64,000 nucleotides of DNA, from assembly GCA_023078685.1 (NCBI GenBank), contig JALGAS010000003.1, positions 2,542,001 through 2,606,000 on the forward strand, written 5' to 3'. Under the pieces are notes generated by a model. It worked only from the letters and a program-made list of their open reading frames with translations, was not told the origin of the DNA and searched no databases. Of the stretch, positions 34,402 through 46,700 are shown piece after piece (positions within the stretch are counted from its first letter, which is position 1; each line of letters starts with the position of its first letter). Position numbers and translations under genes: made by a program. This DNA is from Neopestalotiopsis rosae (lineage: Eukaryota > Ascomycota > Sordariomycetes > Amphisphaeriales > Sporocadaceae).

Positions 34402-35441
34402 TCAGCGAAAAGCTGCGCAGGCTTCTTCTTCTTCAAAAAGATCACCTGTACATTGAGTCTGGTGGGGATCGCAGCTCGAGCCAATGCAACAGACCACCCC
34501 GTTTCTTTCGCAGTCCAGGTTGCCATTGATGTTTGATTGATGATCATTGGGAAACGTATAGGCGGCACCTTGACATGGCTTGAAAAAGTCCGTTGCATAT
34601 GTGGCAGCATTGTTGCCTCTGAGAGGATTGCTGCAAGAACCGTCGACCAGATACCCGGGCTAGAAGTGGGAAGAATTATCTTTAGTATGGTAAAGCTACT
34701 CCATCGTGAAGCATTGATCGAGGACTTACTGGGCATTCATTCATCTCCAACAAGTCCCAGCTGCATCCTGCAAGAACCGGACCACCACACGAGCATGTCA
34801 TTGGCAACGTAAAACCGTCCCTGAATATGTTAAGAGTTGTTTCTCGAGGACGGATATTATACTTACACAAAACTGACATCAAAGTCCAGTTTCAAGCTTT
34901 CGTAACCATAGCCGTTGTCCTGGTAGCCAAAGCTGCCTTCGAGAAGTGTCTCACTCATTCCAGTCATTTGGTACTCGGCGCCAGCGAAGGAGATTTTGCC
35001 ATGCCAACCAATAGGAACGACAAATTCCATATTGTCGTCAGTGTCAATTTCTCCGAGGTCCAGATGAATTGCCCGCTCCGGGTCTGCGCAGTCGCCGCCC
35101 GCGCCTTGAAAGCCAAGAAGCGAAGATTCGTCATACTCCGTGCCATCAGACGCGAACAGAAGGGGAAATGGCGACCAGCCGGCGCCTCCGGGGCTGCCAT
35201 CGCAGCCCCTCGTCAACATCATCTTCACTGGCGACTCGTGCTGGTTCACAATGGTGAAGCTTGATGTTTCGAGGAAAATGTCACTGATGGGAAGAGATCG
35301 CCGAGTCCGAGTCATATTTGTGGGCGACTGTCGAGACTGTCCTCTTTGGGCGGCGATTGTTTTTGGGTCAACCCATGGCAAAGCGTTTGTGCTCCACCGG
35401 AGGACTCCGAACACGGCTAAGATGTAGGTGATTGCGATCAT
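34402..35441 (-). CDS. Secreted thaumatin-like protein
   Basis: Three exons (34867-35441, 34730-34820, 34402-34659; introns of 46 and 70 nt) join in phase to 307 residues. A signal peptide covers about residues 1-20 (ends near STNALP). After a basic linker with RTRRS, a possible Kex2 site, the mature domain starts SSFTIVNQHESPVKMML. It shows thaumatin-family features in order: a Gly-rich early loop, an acidic strand region, DVSFVDGFTLPMTCSC (the conserved D-V-S-x-V-D-G-F core), CSNPLRG, FFKPCQGAAYTFPND and CCIGSSC. Cysteines occur in pairs suited to disulfides. Fungal members are secreted and often act on beta-glucan or are host-induced. Activity cannot be assigned here. Confidence 0.8.
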
Positions 35442-37113
35442 TGTAAGTATTGTAAGTAGAAGCTGTTTCTAGGCGGGAGCACATAGAGTCGAAGGGAGTT
35501 AGTGAAGAGGATTTTAAAGTCCGTAGTATGTATGGGTAGTATGAAAGAGGAAAGAGTGTTTTGAATTGAGCGGTGGCAAGCGACGGACTTAAATCAGTTT
35601 CTATTATTCTATCAGACGGAAACCACCATGGACGCCATAATATATCGGTTATGGGTTATATACGAAGTTCTACTTTCTGTTATGAAGCATGTACAATGAG
35701 CACAGCTGGATTCGACTTGATGCATGCATGAAAGTTAATTGGCGCGTCTAAACCAAAGCCAAGGACCGATTAAGTTTTCAGGGATGTGTTTGGCAATGAT
35801 ACTAGACTCAATGGGATGCAGGAAAACTTTTTAGGCTTCGAATCTCCACGGAAACAGTCGATTTTCTGAGTCAAAGAACACTTGTAGTGCGCACGAAGAC
35901 TTACTTGTGAGACAGACAGTCCAACGGCCGGGAGCGGACAGCGGCAAGGGCCGCACCATGTGGTGGCGGCGGTGTTCGTAGCAGACATCTGGACTTTGTC
36001 AAGCCAGGTGGCTCATATTGGTCATATTTGGTGGTATCTTACAAACAGTACGTCTAGGAAGAATAAGTGCGTGGATATAGATATAAACGTCTAACCTTAG
36101 GTTGATCAACTCCCAAAATCACCAGCCGATTCCCATTGCTGCAGACCTCATTGGCTGTCATCAGCGCTATTCCAATGCCAGTATAATGCAAGACGGGTGT
36201 TCCTGGGCCAGCATTACTAGAGAACCTCATTGGGACCCTGTATTTCTCACTGCGATGTATGTCTTGACAAAAACCAATAAGCGCGGCGCTTACATGCCAT
36301 GACTTCTTGTCAAGAGCTTAAGACCCCATAACTGTGGAAACCGCCGAAATAAAGACCTTAGCCGGAGCACACTCAACCCTGGCCCTTGACAACCCGAATA
36401 CAGGTACACACTCGTAGCGCTGAACCCTAACCTGCGCAAGACAGAGATCGAGTGACAACCTGCCAACGGGGTAACAATCGGCACTCAGAATGAAAGGCCT
36501 TCAAGTTATACGCAAACCGCATCTCCTGGGGCTCCAGTTGGTTGAAAGTCTTCCGGTGATACTCTTGCAAACTTAGAGATTTGACAATGTAGTCAGTCAG
36601 GAGAGCCTATTTCCAATCTTTGCTTTACTTTTCATTCTTTCCATCTCCACTGTTTCGCGGGTTCTTCTAGTATTCTTGTTCTTTCAATTGTCCCTATTCG
36701 TCATCAATTGACAGTCGTCAGTGACGAGTATCGCTTATTGTTATTTTTTCTAACTGTATTTCCTTTGGACCGTATATTGCACAATTACTGAGGATCGCTG
36801 TCAAATATAAAGAACATCTACTTAGTGAACTGTTGAATGCCTCGGGCTGCTGGGAGATCTGGCCAATTATGCGGCTACCCGCTAGTGCTCTAGAGTGGCC
36901 CCTTCAAGGGTCGTTATGACGTCTCGCTCTGTTCCCAGCTAGCGGTCCACCTCGGTCGGCAAACATGCGCTTGTCAATCTTTCTCGAAAGACGATTTCCT
37001 GATCTGAACCACGCAGTGGCAAGCGGCCTCAAGACGTCTCACTCTGGCCTGCCGCATTCAGCTATGAGTCTGCATATACAGTAGTTGCTCCTGCTCTTGA
37101 TCCGACCCCAATA
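35442..37113. other. Divergent intergenic region, thaumatin-like / RING-CH gene
   Basis: About 1.7 kb. The right part (about 36600-36770) is a pyrimidine-rich tract typical of a fungal promoter/leader for the gene at 37114. A minus-strand ORF at 35770-35988 begins with a CGPCRCP stretch followed by a good splice donor but has no convincing continuation. Nothing else is supported. Confidence 0.45.
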
Positions 37114-38619
37114 ATGTCGGCGCCCGCCTCGCCGCTCGATACCGGAGCTGCATCCAGTCTGGATGCTGCTGCCGCGGCTCCATCACCTCAAATTCACGAC
37201 CATCGCGATGCGCCAACAGCAGCAACAACGGACACAGCGACGACGACAGCGACAACAACAAGCGCGAACACGACGTCATCGACCTCATCACATGGAGAGG
37301 ACGACGACGATACACACCGCTGCTTTATTTGCCTCACAGACGAGCCCGAAGCAGAACTGCCTTCGGATTGGGTGACTCCTTGCCAATGTAGCCTCGAGGG
37401 CCACCAGACGTGCCTGCTGACCTGGGTCGCCGACCTGGAAGCACAAGGCAAGACTGTCAAATGTCCAGTTTGCAAGTCGAAAATTGATGTGATTGACCGA
37501 TGGGACCTTGCTGTCCAGCTGAGCGACACCTTGACGCGACACCTGACAAGCCTGTCCCCCATGGTCTTACTGAGCTTTGGCGTCGGCGGTATAATTATGA
37601 GTAGCGCATTGTATGGAATGCAAGCTCTGGAGACATTTGCGGGACCACAAGCTGCCGTGCGCTACATATTTGTCGAGCCAGAGACAGAAGGCTACCTGGA
37701 TGTTGTGCTCAAACGGTTAAAGAACGCCCTGCCGTCGTTAGGCCCAAATGATACAGCTACCGCCCAGCAAATTTTGTCGAGGGAAAACATCTCTGTAGAT
37801 GGAGGTGTGACAGTGGATTGGTTGCACTTCTTCAGCCTCACTCTTGTTGCTCCTGCTCTTGTGCTCAACAGAATGCCGCTGGGTGAGACCATTATGATTC
37901 CGTCGTCACTCATGGTAAGCAAACACTCCATTGGTTCAGATTCACATAGGACTAGGCTAAACATTTCCCAGTACGCCATATTTCTTAGCGACCATAGCAC
38001 AGATCTTCTCACCTGGCCGCCTTCAGGTCAAAAAGTTCTTGCCGCGTTTCCCGTGGCCAGAGCCTTTTACTTTCATCTCCACCGGGCTGTCTCAAAAGCG
38101 TTGGATCGTAGACTGGCGGCAGCTACGTCAAATTCGTCTGGCCAGCAAGGTGATGTTGCGCAGCTAAATCCGGAGCCTGAAATTGAACACGAGGAAGAAG
38201 GTCGTGAGCACTTCATCGACGTGAATCTCAACCTCGACTTGCCTGGTGATGAGGATGCAGAAGACGAAGGGGCACCCGCCAATCAACCTCAGGGCAACGG
38301 CAACGCTATGCCTGTAAGGCCTAACGCGGGAACTGGCGGCCTTTCTGGTCTGTTAAATTATCTCGCCGGTGCTCTACTGTGGCCGACAGTATCGTATGGC
38401 GCTGGAAGTCTACTCCGTCTGGCACTACCGGCTTCCTGGGTGACGAAGCCATCATCGGGTCATGCGACTGGCATACTTCAAGAGAGGTGGGGTCGAAGTC
38501 TAGTTGGAGGCTGTCTTTTTGTCGTTCTCAAGGACGCATTCTTCCTCTATGTCAAGTGGCGAACAACGCTGAACAGGCCGTACAGACGGATCCGAAATGT
38601 TGATCGGAGGATACGCTGA
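37114..38619 (+). CDS. RING-CH (MARCH-type) membrane E3 ubiquitin ligase
   Basis: An Ala/Thr/Ser-rich N-terminus leads into a C4HC3 RING-variant finger: C70, C73, C90, C92, H97, C100, C117, C120 (CFIC ... CQCSLEGHQTC ... CPVC). The His in fifth position and the long spacing before it define the RING-CH type. Membrane helices follow (about 146-168, plus one near 240-256 and further ones in the C-terminal third), so the enzyme probably ubiquitinates proteins at an organelle or ER membrane. A 57-nt segment at 37915-37971 has a GTAAGC donor, a GGCTAAAC branch site and a CCCAG acceptor. It is probably an intron, giving 482 residues (37114-37914 plus 37972-38619). It contains no stop and is a multiple of three, so unspliced RNA would encode 501 residues. 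Confidence 0.88.
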   Translation: MSAPASPLDTGAASSLDAAAAAPSPQIHDHRDAPTAATTDTATTTATTTSANTTSSTSSHGEDDDDTHRCFICLTDEPEAELPSDWVTPCQCSLEGHQTCLLTWVADLEAQGKTVKCPVCKSKIDVIDRWDLAVQLSDTLTRHLTSLSPMVLLSFGVGGIIMSSALYGMQALETFAGPQAAVRYIFVEPETEGYLDVVLKRLKNALPSLGPNDTATAQQILSRENISVDGGVTVDWLHFFSLTLVAPALVLNRMPLGETIMIPSSLMVSKHSIGSDSHRTRLNISQYAIFLSDHSTDLLTWPPSGQKVLAAFPVARAFYFHLHRAVSKALDRRLAAATSNSSGQQGDVAQLNPEPEIEHEEEGREHFIDVNLNLDLPGDEDAEDEGAPANQPQGNGNAMPVRPNAGTGGLSGLLNYLAGALLWPTVSYGAGSLLRLALPASWVTKPSSGHATGILQERWGRSLVGGCLFVVLKDAFFLYVKWRTTLNRPYRRIRNVDRRIR

Positions 38620-41600
38620 GACCAACAATACCGAGGTCAATTAGCATTGCGACGGCGTTCGAAAGGATTGCAAGGGATAGCAAGGATGTACATTTGGTAT
38701 CAACAGCGAGCGTGAACCAGCGTGTATGAAGCTAGGTAATTATGGCTCTAATCAACGTGCTTGAAATTCAGCTTCTTTTGTCGCAAGCCACTGTAGAAGA
38801 TGCTTTGGTCCCTAAAGCAGGTGCTGCATTGCATCCACAGGACAGGCCAAAGTGAATTATTCGTATTGTGTGAAAATCTGGGAATGGTGGTTGAGGGTTG
38901 GTCCAATGGGAAACAAGAAACGCCATTGTCGACACTGGCATCCCCATCAGAGTCGATGCTGGGTCTATCTAGCGCTGGTAATGGCGAACCTACCAACTGG
39001 GCCATGGCCGAATACGAACTTGTCCGGCGGTTGAAAGGTCCCAACTTCCATCGCCGCCCCGCTACATCCACCGCTACTAAAGTGTACCGATCTTCGGGAC
39101 CTGAACTCACGCCGCTCCACTCCGCTTCTGGGGTTAATGTAGGAACGAGCAATCCCGGTCTCTTCGCCATTCAATTCAGTTGAAGAAACGTGGAACCCTA
39201 GCCGTCTTGTCTCTGGCCGTTCAAGGCCGTTCTGACACTGACTCTCAATCCACTCGGCAGCGGCGACGACCATGCCTTGATCTCGCTTCCCAATTCCGAC
39301 TGCCAGAAATAAGTGCTTTTCCAAGTTACGCTGCATGCATACCTTAGGTACATTATTCCCCATATGTAGGCAGGTAGTTCCCAGCCCTCGAGCTGCACCT
39401 GTCTATGTACGTTTCTTGTCATCCTCTTTTCTAGCTTGCTAGAATATGCACACCGGAACCTACTTTGTCATGATCCCTAGCTCGTACCACAAGTGTCATA
39501 TCATCCCATCAATGAAGTCGGCGCTCCGGCAGACATGAAGGTGCAGTATCATGCAGTTCTCGTCTCACCGCCACGTGTCGTAACAGAAGCATTCCGGACC
39601 TCATTTTGCCTAAGTTGATGATCGTTGTCGACAGGGTCCCTTTGTCCCTCCCTCCAGACCTCTTCTGGTGCGAAACCACATCGAGTGGTCATACACGTTC
39701 ACCTGTATCGCAGCACACTTTCTCACGTACAGCCAAGGCCGCGCGGGACAGACGTCTCGCGAAAAGTTACCCCAAACAAGACTCGGATGGCGATGGCAAT
39801 GCAATCCGACGATGTTGCCAGGGCGAGACGCAGGCAGCGAGGTATACGCGAACACAATCAACCTTAAAAACTCCCCGAGTGGTTTCAATGCAGGTATGTT
39901 GATATGCAGTTCATATGGACAAACTCCCGTCTGCCGATCTAATTGCCTAGACGGTGCACATGCGGGACGTGGATATGGCGAACCCGGTCGCATACAAAGT
40001 CGCACCGCCGGACCTTTCGAGAAAACATGTCCACGTATTGGACGATCTGGAAGAAGGAACCGCCCCAGCCTTGCCATCTGCAATGCAATCAGCAAGACAT
40101 TCAGTCGTGGCACAGCGTTAATAAGTAAGTAAACAGGTATGCGAACTGCGTGGCGGCCATCTACGACAAACCAGTATCACAGGCCTTTCTACATTAAACA
40201 TATCAGTATGCGAAGCGAGATATCGAATCCATACCTCGCTGCGTACACATCCCGTTCCGACTGGTCGATCGAGTCGCCAGCCGCTTGATTTGCCCGTGGC
40301 TTGCGGCTTTCGGACCCCTGCCCACAGGTTCCCCAAGTCACACCGACACGAGACATGGGAAACAAGTTTATGCTGTCGGACCAATTGCAACCATTGACCG
40401 TGCAGAAGATAGGAATATTGGAGTAGAACGTAGGTAGGTCTGAGATAAACCTGCCTGCCTCTATCCCATGGTATTATAAGCATCGATTCTGCGAGAACGT
40501 GGCGTTACCACATCGGCGACGCGCACCTAGGGCCAGGCATGAGGCCTCAACTATTGGCGTATTATTCGTTATATTTCCTCTAGTCTATCGGTGCCCCTGG
40601 TTTCGGAGTGGTCCAGACCAAAAAAAAGATCATGTACTGGGTAGTGTAGCGTGCCACGGACTAACCGTTACCGGTCCGCAGATTCTGGCGAATGGCGGAC
40701 GTAATAGTTAAACGGTTCCTGCGATGCGGTCTGTACCACATACGATATCCTCACATGGGGGACACTGCAGAATACTCAACAGTTCCCGAAAAAGCAAAGA
40801 CCTAAAACTCCAGATACACACACAATTCCCTCGATGGCTGGCTGGCTGGCTCACAATAAGATTCAAGACAAGAAAGAGTATGTTTTTCGTCTTTTCGGTA
40901 CCTAGTGGGATAGATCCAGCTTTTGGGGGCGAAATGGGATTATTAACAAGTCCGTCTTAATGAGAATCTCACCGTATCGTTCTGTGCCATGGATGGACAT
41001 TGTGCATCCGGGACGGTGAAGGGTCAAACCAGACACTGGTTACTGACTCATGACATGATGAGAGTCGTTCTCGGAGAAGTACCTGAAAACAGTTCACCTT
41101 GCTTATGGTTATGCCCCAGCCATGCAAAGCCATGGTGTTTCTTGTTGGCTGGCTGAGCCCTTGCGGTGCAAAAGTCACTAACTCTACATGTCTAACAAGC
41201 CGCCAACCCGCGTGCCTGATCCCTGGCAACGAGACCGCTGCTTTATACCTTGTCGCCATGGCTGGCGCACTTAAGCTTTAGGTGAAAGAAAACGATTTCT
41301 TGAATGAAAAGAAAGGCTTTGACAGCGCTGATCTTATGGTCAATGGCAGGATGATATACCTATCTGGCTGGTTTTCTTCGTAAATGTAGAAATGCCAGTA
41401 ATCAAACAAAGGCCATGCTGCTTTAAGCCTGAAAAGTGATGTGCCTATTCACTCTCCTACATCTCCCCTCATGAGATGTACACTTCTTTACTACCACGTG
41501 CAATCAATGCCTCATCTTAGATATCCGAATTAAGAGCTGAGTATGCCTATGTCTTATAGTGTCCACATCACAACTTGCCATGGTAGATGGGTGACCCCAT

Positions 41601-43776
41601 TTCACTGGTGGAAAAGTGCGATATGCCTTCATCTACCATATTAGTTTCGAGTAGTGCCGGCTCCCACTGTAGAAACATAACCATCTCTACTTCGTACAGT
41701 AGTTGGATCTTTATCGTGGCCATGCCATGACAACCCCTTGGCTACGCGATTATTACTTCTTTTTCTGTCACGAATTCGAGTTCTGCAAGCTGAATGCCTG
41801 ACGGATCATGCAGGACCATGGAGATGCAAGTCATTTTGACAAGCCTAGAGGGAAGAATGCAGCGCTGTATGACAAGCTTTCATTTGGCCGTCCTCTAAAC
41901 GTGCAGGTGGTCGACGTTTTCAAGAAGTGACCTCCTACTTTGGCGCCCTCAAAAATGTTCGTGTTGACAAGAGAAGAAGAAACTAGGTTGATTTGATCTT
42001 GAGTAAGGTCTCTATTTCGAAAAGGAAAACGAATGATACTCCATAACATAACAGGTGCATGGTAGAAAAGAAAATGGCAACCATCAATGGCTTCAGTGAG
42101 TGCTCGGGGTACCGCTCGGTGTTAGTGCTTGGTGCTAAAGCGGCGCTGACGCTAGTCCTGGTTGGCCGAAAACCGCTTGCCATGGAGTCTAGACAATGGC
42201 GCTGCATTTTGTGGCAGGGCATTGAGAAGGGGTAAAAAAATAAAAAATGAAATAAAATAAAATAAAAGTGGCTACAACGACGCAAATGTCCGTTTGTCGA
42301 TCATGTGCCTTGGGAACCTTGTTCTTAGCAACACACAAAAATACACTACTACCTACCAATGCCACTCAGTGCTGCCGCTGGTCTGGAGCGACCGTATAAA
42401 TAAGCTGCAGTCCATATACTTCGTTGGAGCCGCAACAAAACAGGGCGTGTCCCCACCATACCATACCATACATGTGCTTCTATTACTCCTTTGTTGCTGC
42501 CACCAAACTTTCTACGGACCTGACTCACCACCTCCTGAGCCTGATCGATCTTTGCCCCGTCTCCGCGACTCTGCGCCCAGGAACCAACACACTTCCTGCT
42601 TGATCGGTGCTGACCCTTGTCCGGCTGGGAGGGACCTCAGCTTTTGCTTACACATCTCAATCTGACTGCCAGCGCAGGGCCCAGCTGATCGATTGGAGCC
42701 TGGAGAAAGTGGTTTTAAATCTTACCAACCTTAACGCGAGAGGGCCGCCAATCAGAGCAAGATATTCCCGACTATTCAGGTTCAGCCTCGCAATCGCATA
42801 GTCATCGACCAGACGCAGGTTTTCACTGCAGACTGAGAGCTGGAACTTTTCATTGGATGCATGACTAAGTATGTTTTGGACATGTGAGTAGATGCCTGAT
42901 CTTACTTGCTTCCCCCGTACATGAGTTCGCATACACAACAAACAATTGCCCGAGCAATAGGCGGGCTAGGCCCCCAAAGTTCCATGACGCGTGGTATAAA
43001 TACACTTCACAAAGTTTCAGAGGGTTGCAGGCTGTTGGTCTCTGATGGTCTTAACGGACAATTGGGATGATGTTCTGGATGGTCGCTGGCCAGTGAGGCT
43101 GCTTGCTGTAGTAGCCTGTTTGAATGTTGCTGTCCGTCCCCCCTTGTGGTCATAATCAAACAATTATGACTCAAGGAAGGTGCGCAAACCCTTTCTGGTA
43201 CCTCCTACGATAGATTGGCCAGGTTACGGCTGCCCTCAACATTCATCTGGGTGCAGCTTCTGGCTCATTGAATGATGCTGGCAATGTATGACTTGGATCT
43301 TTTGTCTGTCTTACATCTGAAGCTATTCATTGCACCTTCCTCCCTCTCAACTTGGCTGCCTGCCTGCCTGCCCGGCCTCGCCTTACCTTACCCATATGTA
43401 GTACGGCTTGCAGCTTGACATCATTCTTTCCCTTCCTCTCGGGTTCTTCACTCAACCGCGTCTTTGCCTTTTCTCCGTGTCCATCCTTCTAGTCTCTACA
43501 TCAATTGTTGTCTGTTCTCATCGCGTTGTCATCTGAAAACACGATCAACACTTCCAGTGCCATTTGGAACCCTCGTGGTCGTCTTTCTTTTCTCCTAGTT
43601 CTTTTGAAACACGTTCTGTTCTGATTCCGGCCTTGTTACAGACGAAGCTGCGGATATAAGGTCTTCTCGCTTCCACGCCAAGTTCAGCATTGAGCCAATT
43701 GGGTCTTCACTGCTCAGTTTTCAGCCTTACTAACCAGAAAAGGTCTATACATGTCTCGCAACTTTCCGACATAAGC
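38620..43776. other. Gene desert and long leader region upstream of HMT1
   Basis: About 5.2 kb without a supported gene. Short ORFs occur on both strands (for example 38748-39170 and 39610-40113 on the minus strand) and overlap each other without domains. Simple repeats appear: GGCT units at about 40840-40853, AAAATA-type tract at 42234-42268, CTGC units at about 43363-43376. From about 43430 to 43620 the sequence is rich in C and T, as in promoters and leaders of fungal genes, leading into HMT1. Confidence 0.5.
43751..43774 (+). promoter_or_regulatory. Upstream ORF of 7 codons directly before the HMT1 start
   Basis: ATG at 43751 opens a seven-codon frame (MSRNFPT) ending with TAA at 43772-43774, in a different frame from the main gene. 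The main ATG is at 43777, only 2 nt after the stop. If the leader includes this segment, ribosomes would need leaky scanning or very short-range reinitiation to translate HMT1. Confidence 0.55.
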
Positions 43777-46700
43777 ATGTCACCATCACCCCCAGACTGG
43801 CTGCTGCCCAGCCTACACTACACATTTCCAACTGCCGTCTTCGTCTACTTCTCCATTGCGACCAGCGTGGCGGTTTGTACCTTGCAGACTTCATCTGCAG
43901 CACCAAAGGTCAAGCATAGTCGTCCAAAGGTCATCGTCTATCTTCTGCTTCTTTTTATGCTCCTATACCTTGGCCAGCTCATTCTCAAGATCATTCAGAC
44001 TTTTCTGGGCTCAACATGGCCCGAACAGGACACTGTCGTCGGTCTGCTGTCTTGTATCCTGGTCTTTGGTATTGAGCAGAGTGCTCTTGGTGACGGCATA
44101 GACGTGGTCTGGCATCCGTATATCGGATCATGGGTCATTGCTGCCGTTTTGGAGCCCGTGATTGCTGTCCTGTCTATCATCGATCAACACAGGCAATCCC
44201 AAATCTCGGGTCACGCCTTACCACACGTTGCGCTCTCTTTTGAGATGATCATCGTTTCTATCCGCTACATAACCCTGCTTGCTGTTATTTTCGTCTACTT
44301 CATTGGCCGTCAGAAGCCAAGACAAGACAAGAAAGACGAAGAAACGAGCCCACTTCTACCAAAACCAGGTCAAGGAAATGGTTCCTCGGATGCAGTAGAT
44401 AGTGGCTACGGAACCTCTGACAACTCGGATAATTCGGAGAACGACACAGATGCAACAAACTCACCCACGGACCCTGAATCACCTTGGGAACGTCGCCAAC
44501 GCGAAGCCAAGGACCAGATGGAGAAGCGTCTCCAAAGTGAGGGCAGTTGGATCGCATATGCCAAGGGGTTCCTCATATTCTTCCCATATATCTGGCCGGT
44601 TCACAGCCGTCGTCTTCAAGTATACGCCGGCCTGGTTGGAGTTTGTCTAATTGCTGGCAATGCTCTCAATTTACTCATTCCGCGCCAAATGGGAATCATC
44701 CTTGACGCCTTGAACGGCACCTCAGATCGCAATCCTTGGATCGAAGTGGTCGTCTTTGCTGCACTGCGTCTTGCAGCTTCGGAAGCTGGTATCAACCTGA
44801 TTCGCTCAATGTTGTGGTTACCCGTCGAATACTATGGGGAGGAGGCCATACAGGTAGCTGCTTACAGCCATGTGATGAATCTTTCGGCAGATTTCCACGA
44901 TTCTAAGAGTTCGTCGGATCTCATTGTCGCTATATCTCACGGCACCTCAATATCACGCATGCTCGAATCCATCTGTTTCGAGGCCATTCCAATGTTGATC
45001 GACCTTGTCGTGGCTTTTATCTACCTGTCCATCAAGTTTGGACCTTACGAGGGTTTCATTACTGTGATGACTGGTGTCGCATTCATTCAAGCTGCTGCCC
45101 ATCTGATCGCTCGATTTAAGGAAAAGAGAAGAAAGATGGTGAAGACGTAAGTGATTATGTGATGGTCTTCGATTGTTCATTGTCAAAGACACCTCCTAGT
45201 TCGATTTCGGGACACTATCTCGTTCGTACTTTCAATTTCGCTGACCGATATCCAGATTTTTTGAGGAACACTATATCAAACAAGCCGGTATCCAAGGATG
45301 GCACACTGTCAGTGCCTTCAACCAGATCCCATACGAAGAAGATCGCTACAAGAAGGCCATTAGCTCGGAAATGTCAGCAATGAAAGGACTTTACGCAGGA
45401 TATTTGATCGGTCACGCGTTCCAGTATCTCATCTTGCTTTGCGGCTTGATCGCTGGTGCCTTTCTTGCTGTTTATCAGGTAACTCACGGGCAGAGCTCAG
45501 CTGGCGACTTCGTCATGCTGCTGACCTATTGGGGACAACTTACAGCGCCGCTGCGATTCTTTTCAAATCTCGGCAGAAGTATCAGCCAGGATTTAGTCTA
45601 TGCCGAGAGACTTTTGGGCGTCATGCTGGAAAAGCCAACCATTGTTGACAAACCAGACGCCACCCCGCTCAAATTGAACGGGGCCAGAGTTGAGTTCCGG
45701 AACGTTGGTTTCAGCTACGACAAGAAGAAGGACATCTTGAAAGGCGTGAATCTGACAGTACCTCCGGGAAAGACGGCAGCTTTCGTAGGGGCCACGGGTG
45801 CAGGCAAGAGTACTATTCTGAGGCTCCTGGATCGCTTCTATGAAGTCAGCGAAGGCGCTATCCTGATTGATGGGCAAGACATCCGTAATGTTCAACTGGC
45901 AAGGTACTTCCTCCATTGCTTCTCATATCGCAGCAAGCCGTATTCGAACTTATTCTTATCGTTTTTTAGTCTCCGCGAGAGTATCGGAATCGTGCCTCAA
46001 GCACCAATTCTCTTTGATGATACTATCATGAACAACATCAGATATGCCCGACTTACAGCATCGGATGACGAGATATTCGAGGCTTGCAAGGCTGCTGCTA
46101 TCCATGACCACTTGATGAGTTTCAGTGAAGGCTACCAGACTCGTGTTGGTGAGAGAGGAGTGTAGGTGATCCCTATCTTGACATAAGGTGGCTAGCTAAT
46201 GTGGAGAAAGCAAAATTTCTGGCGGTGAATTGCAACGTATCGCCATCGCTCGTGCAATACTCAAGAAACCCGATCTTGTCTTGCTAGACGAAGCGACGAG
46301 CTCCGTTGATACCGAGACTGAGCAGAAAATCCAGGACGGTCTGAAGGCCCTCTGCGAGGCTCGAACAACCTTCATTGTTGCGTAAGTTACCAATACTGTC
46401 ACTCTCTAGACTGTTTCCTAATGATTACAGTCACCGGCTGTCTACTGTCATGAATGCGGACATTATTTTCGTCGTGTCAGGTGGTGAGATTGTCGAACAA
46501 GGAACACATGAAGAACTTCTCGAGAAACGAGGCAAATACTCTGAACTTTGGTCGAAACAGATCTTTGTCAAGCCCAAGGAGTCTCAGGATCTCAAGGACG
46601 CAAGCGACGCCGATGCATCTGCAACGGAGCGTGATGAGGAATCATCTGATGATCTTCTGACAAAGAAGTCCTCTTCTCAGTCCAAGGCCAGCACTTCTGA

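Noticed and set aside
38748..40132. Overlapping ORFs of 127-167 codons on both strands
   Set aside because: Mutually overlapping frames, no domains and no consistent splice sites.
43690..43776. Longer N-terminus for HMT1 starting at 43690
   Set aside because: That frame starts with TTG, and the extension is unlike the family; the first in-frame ATG is at 43777.
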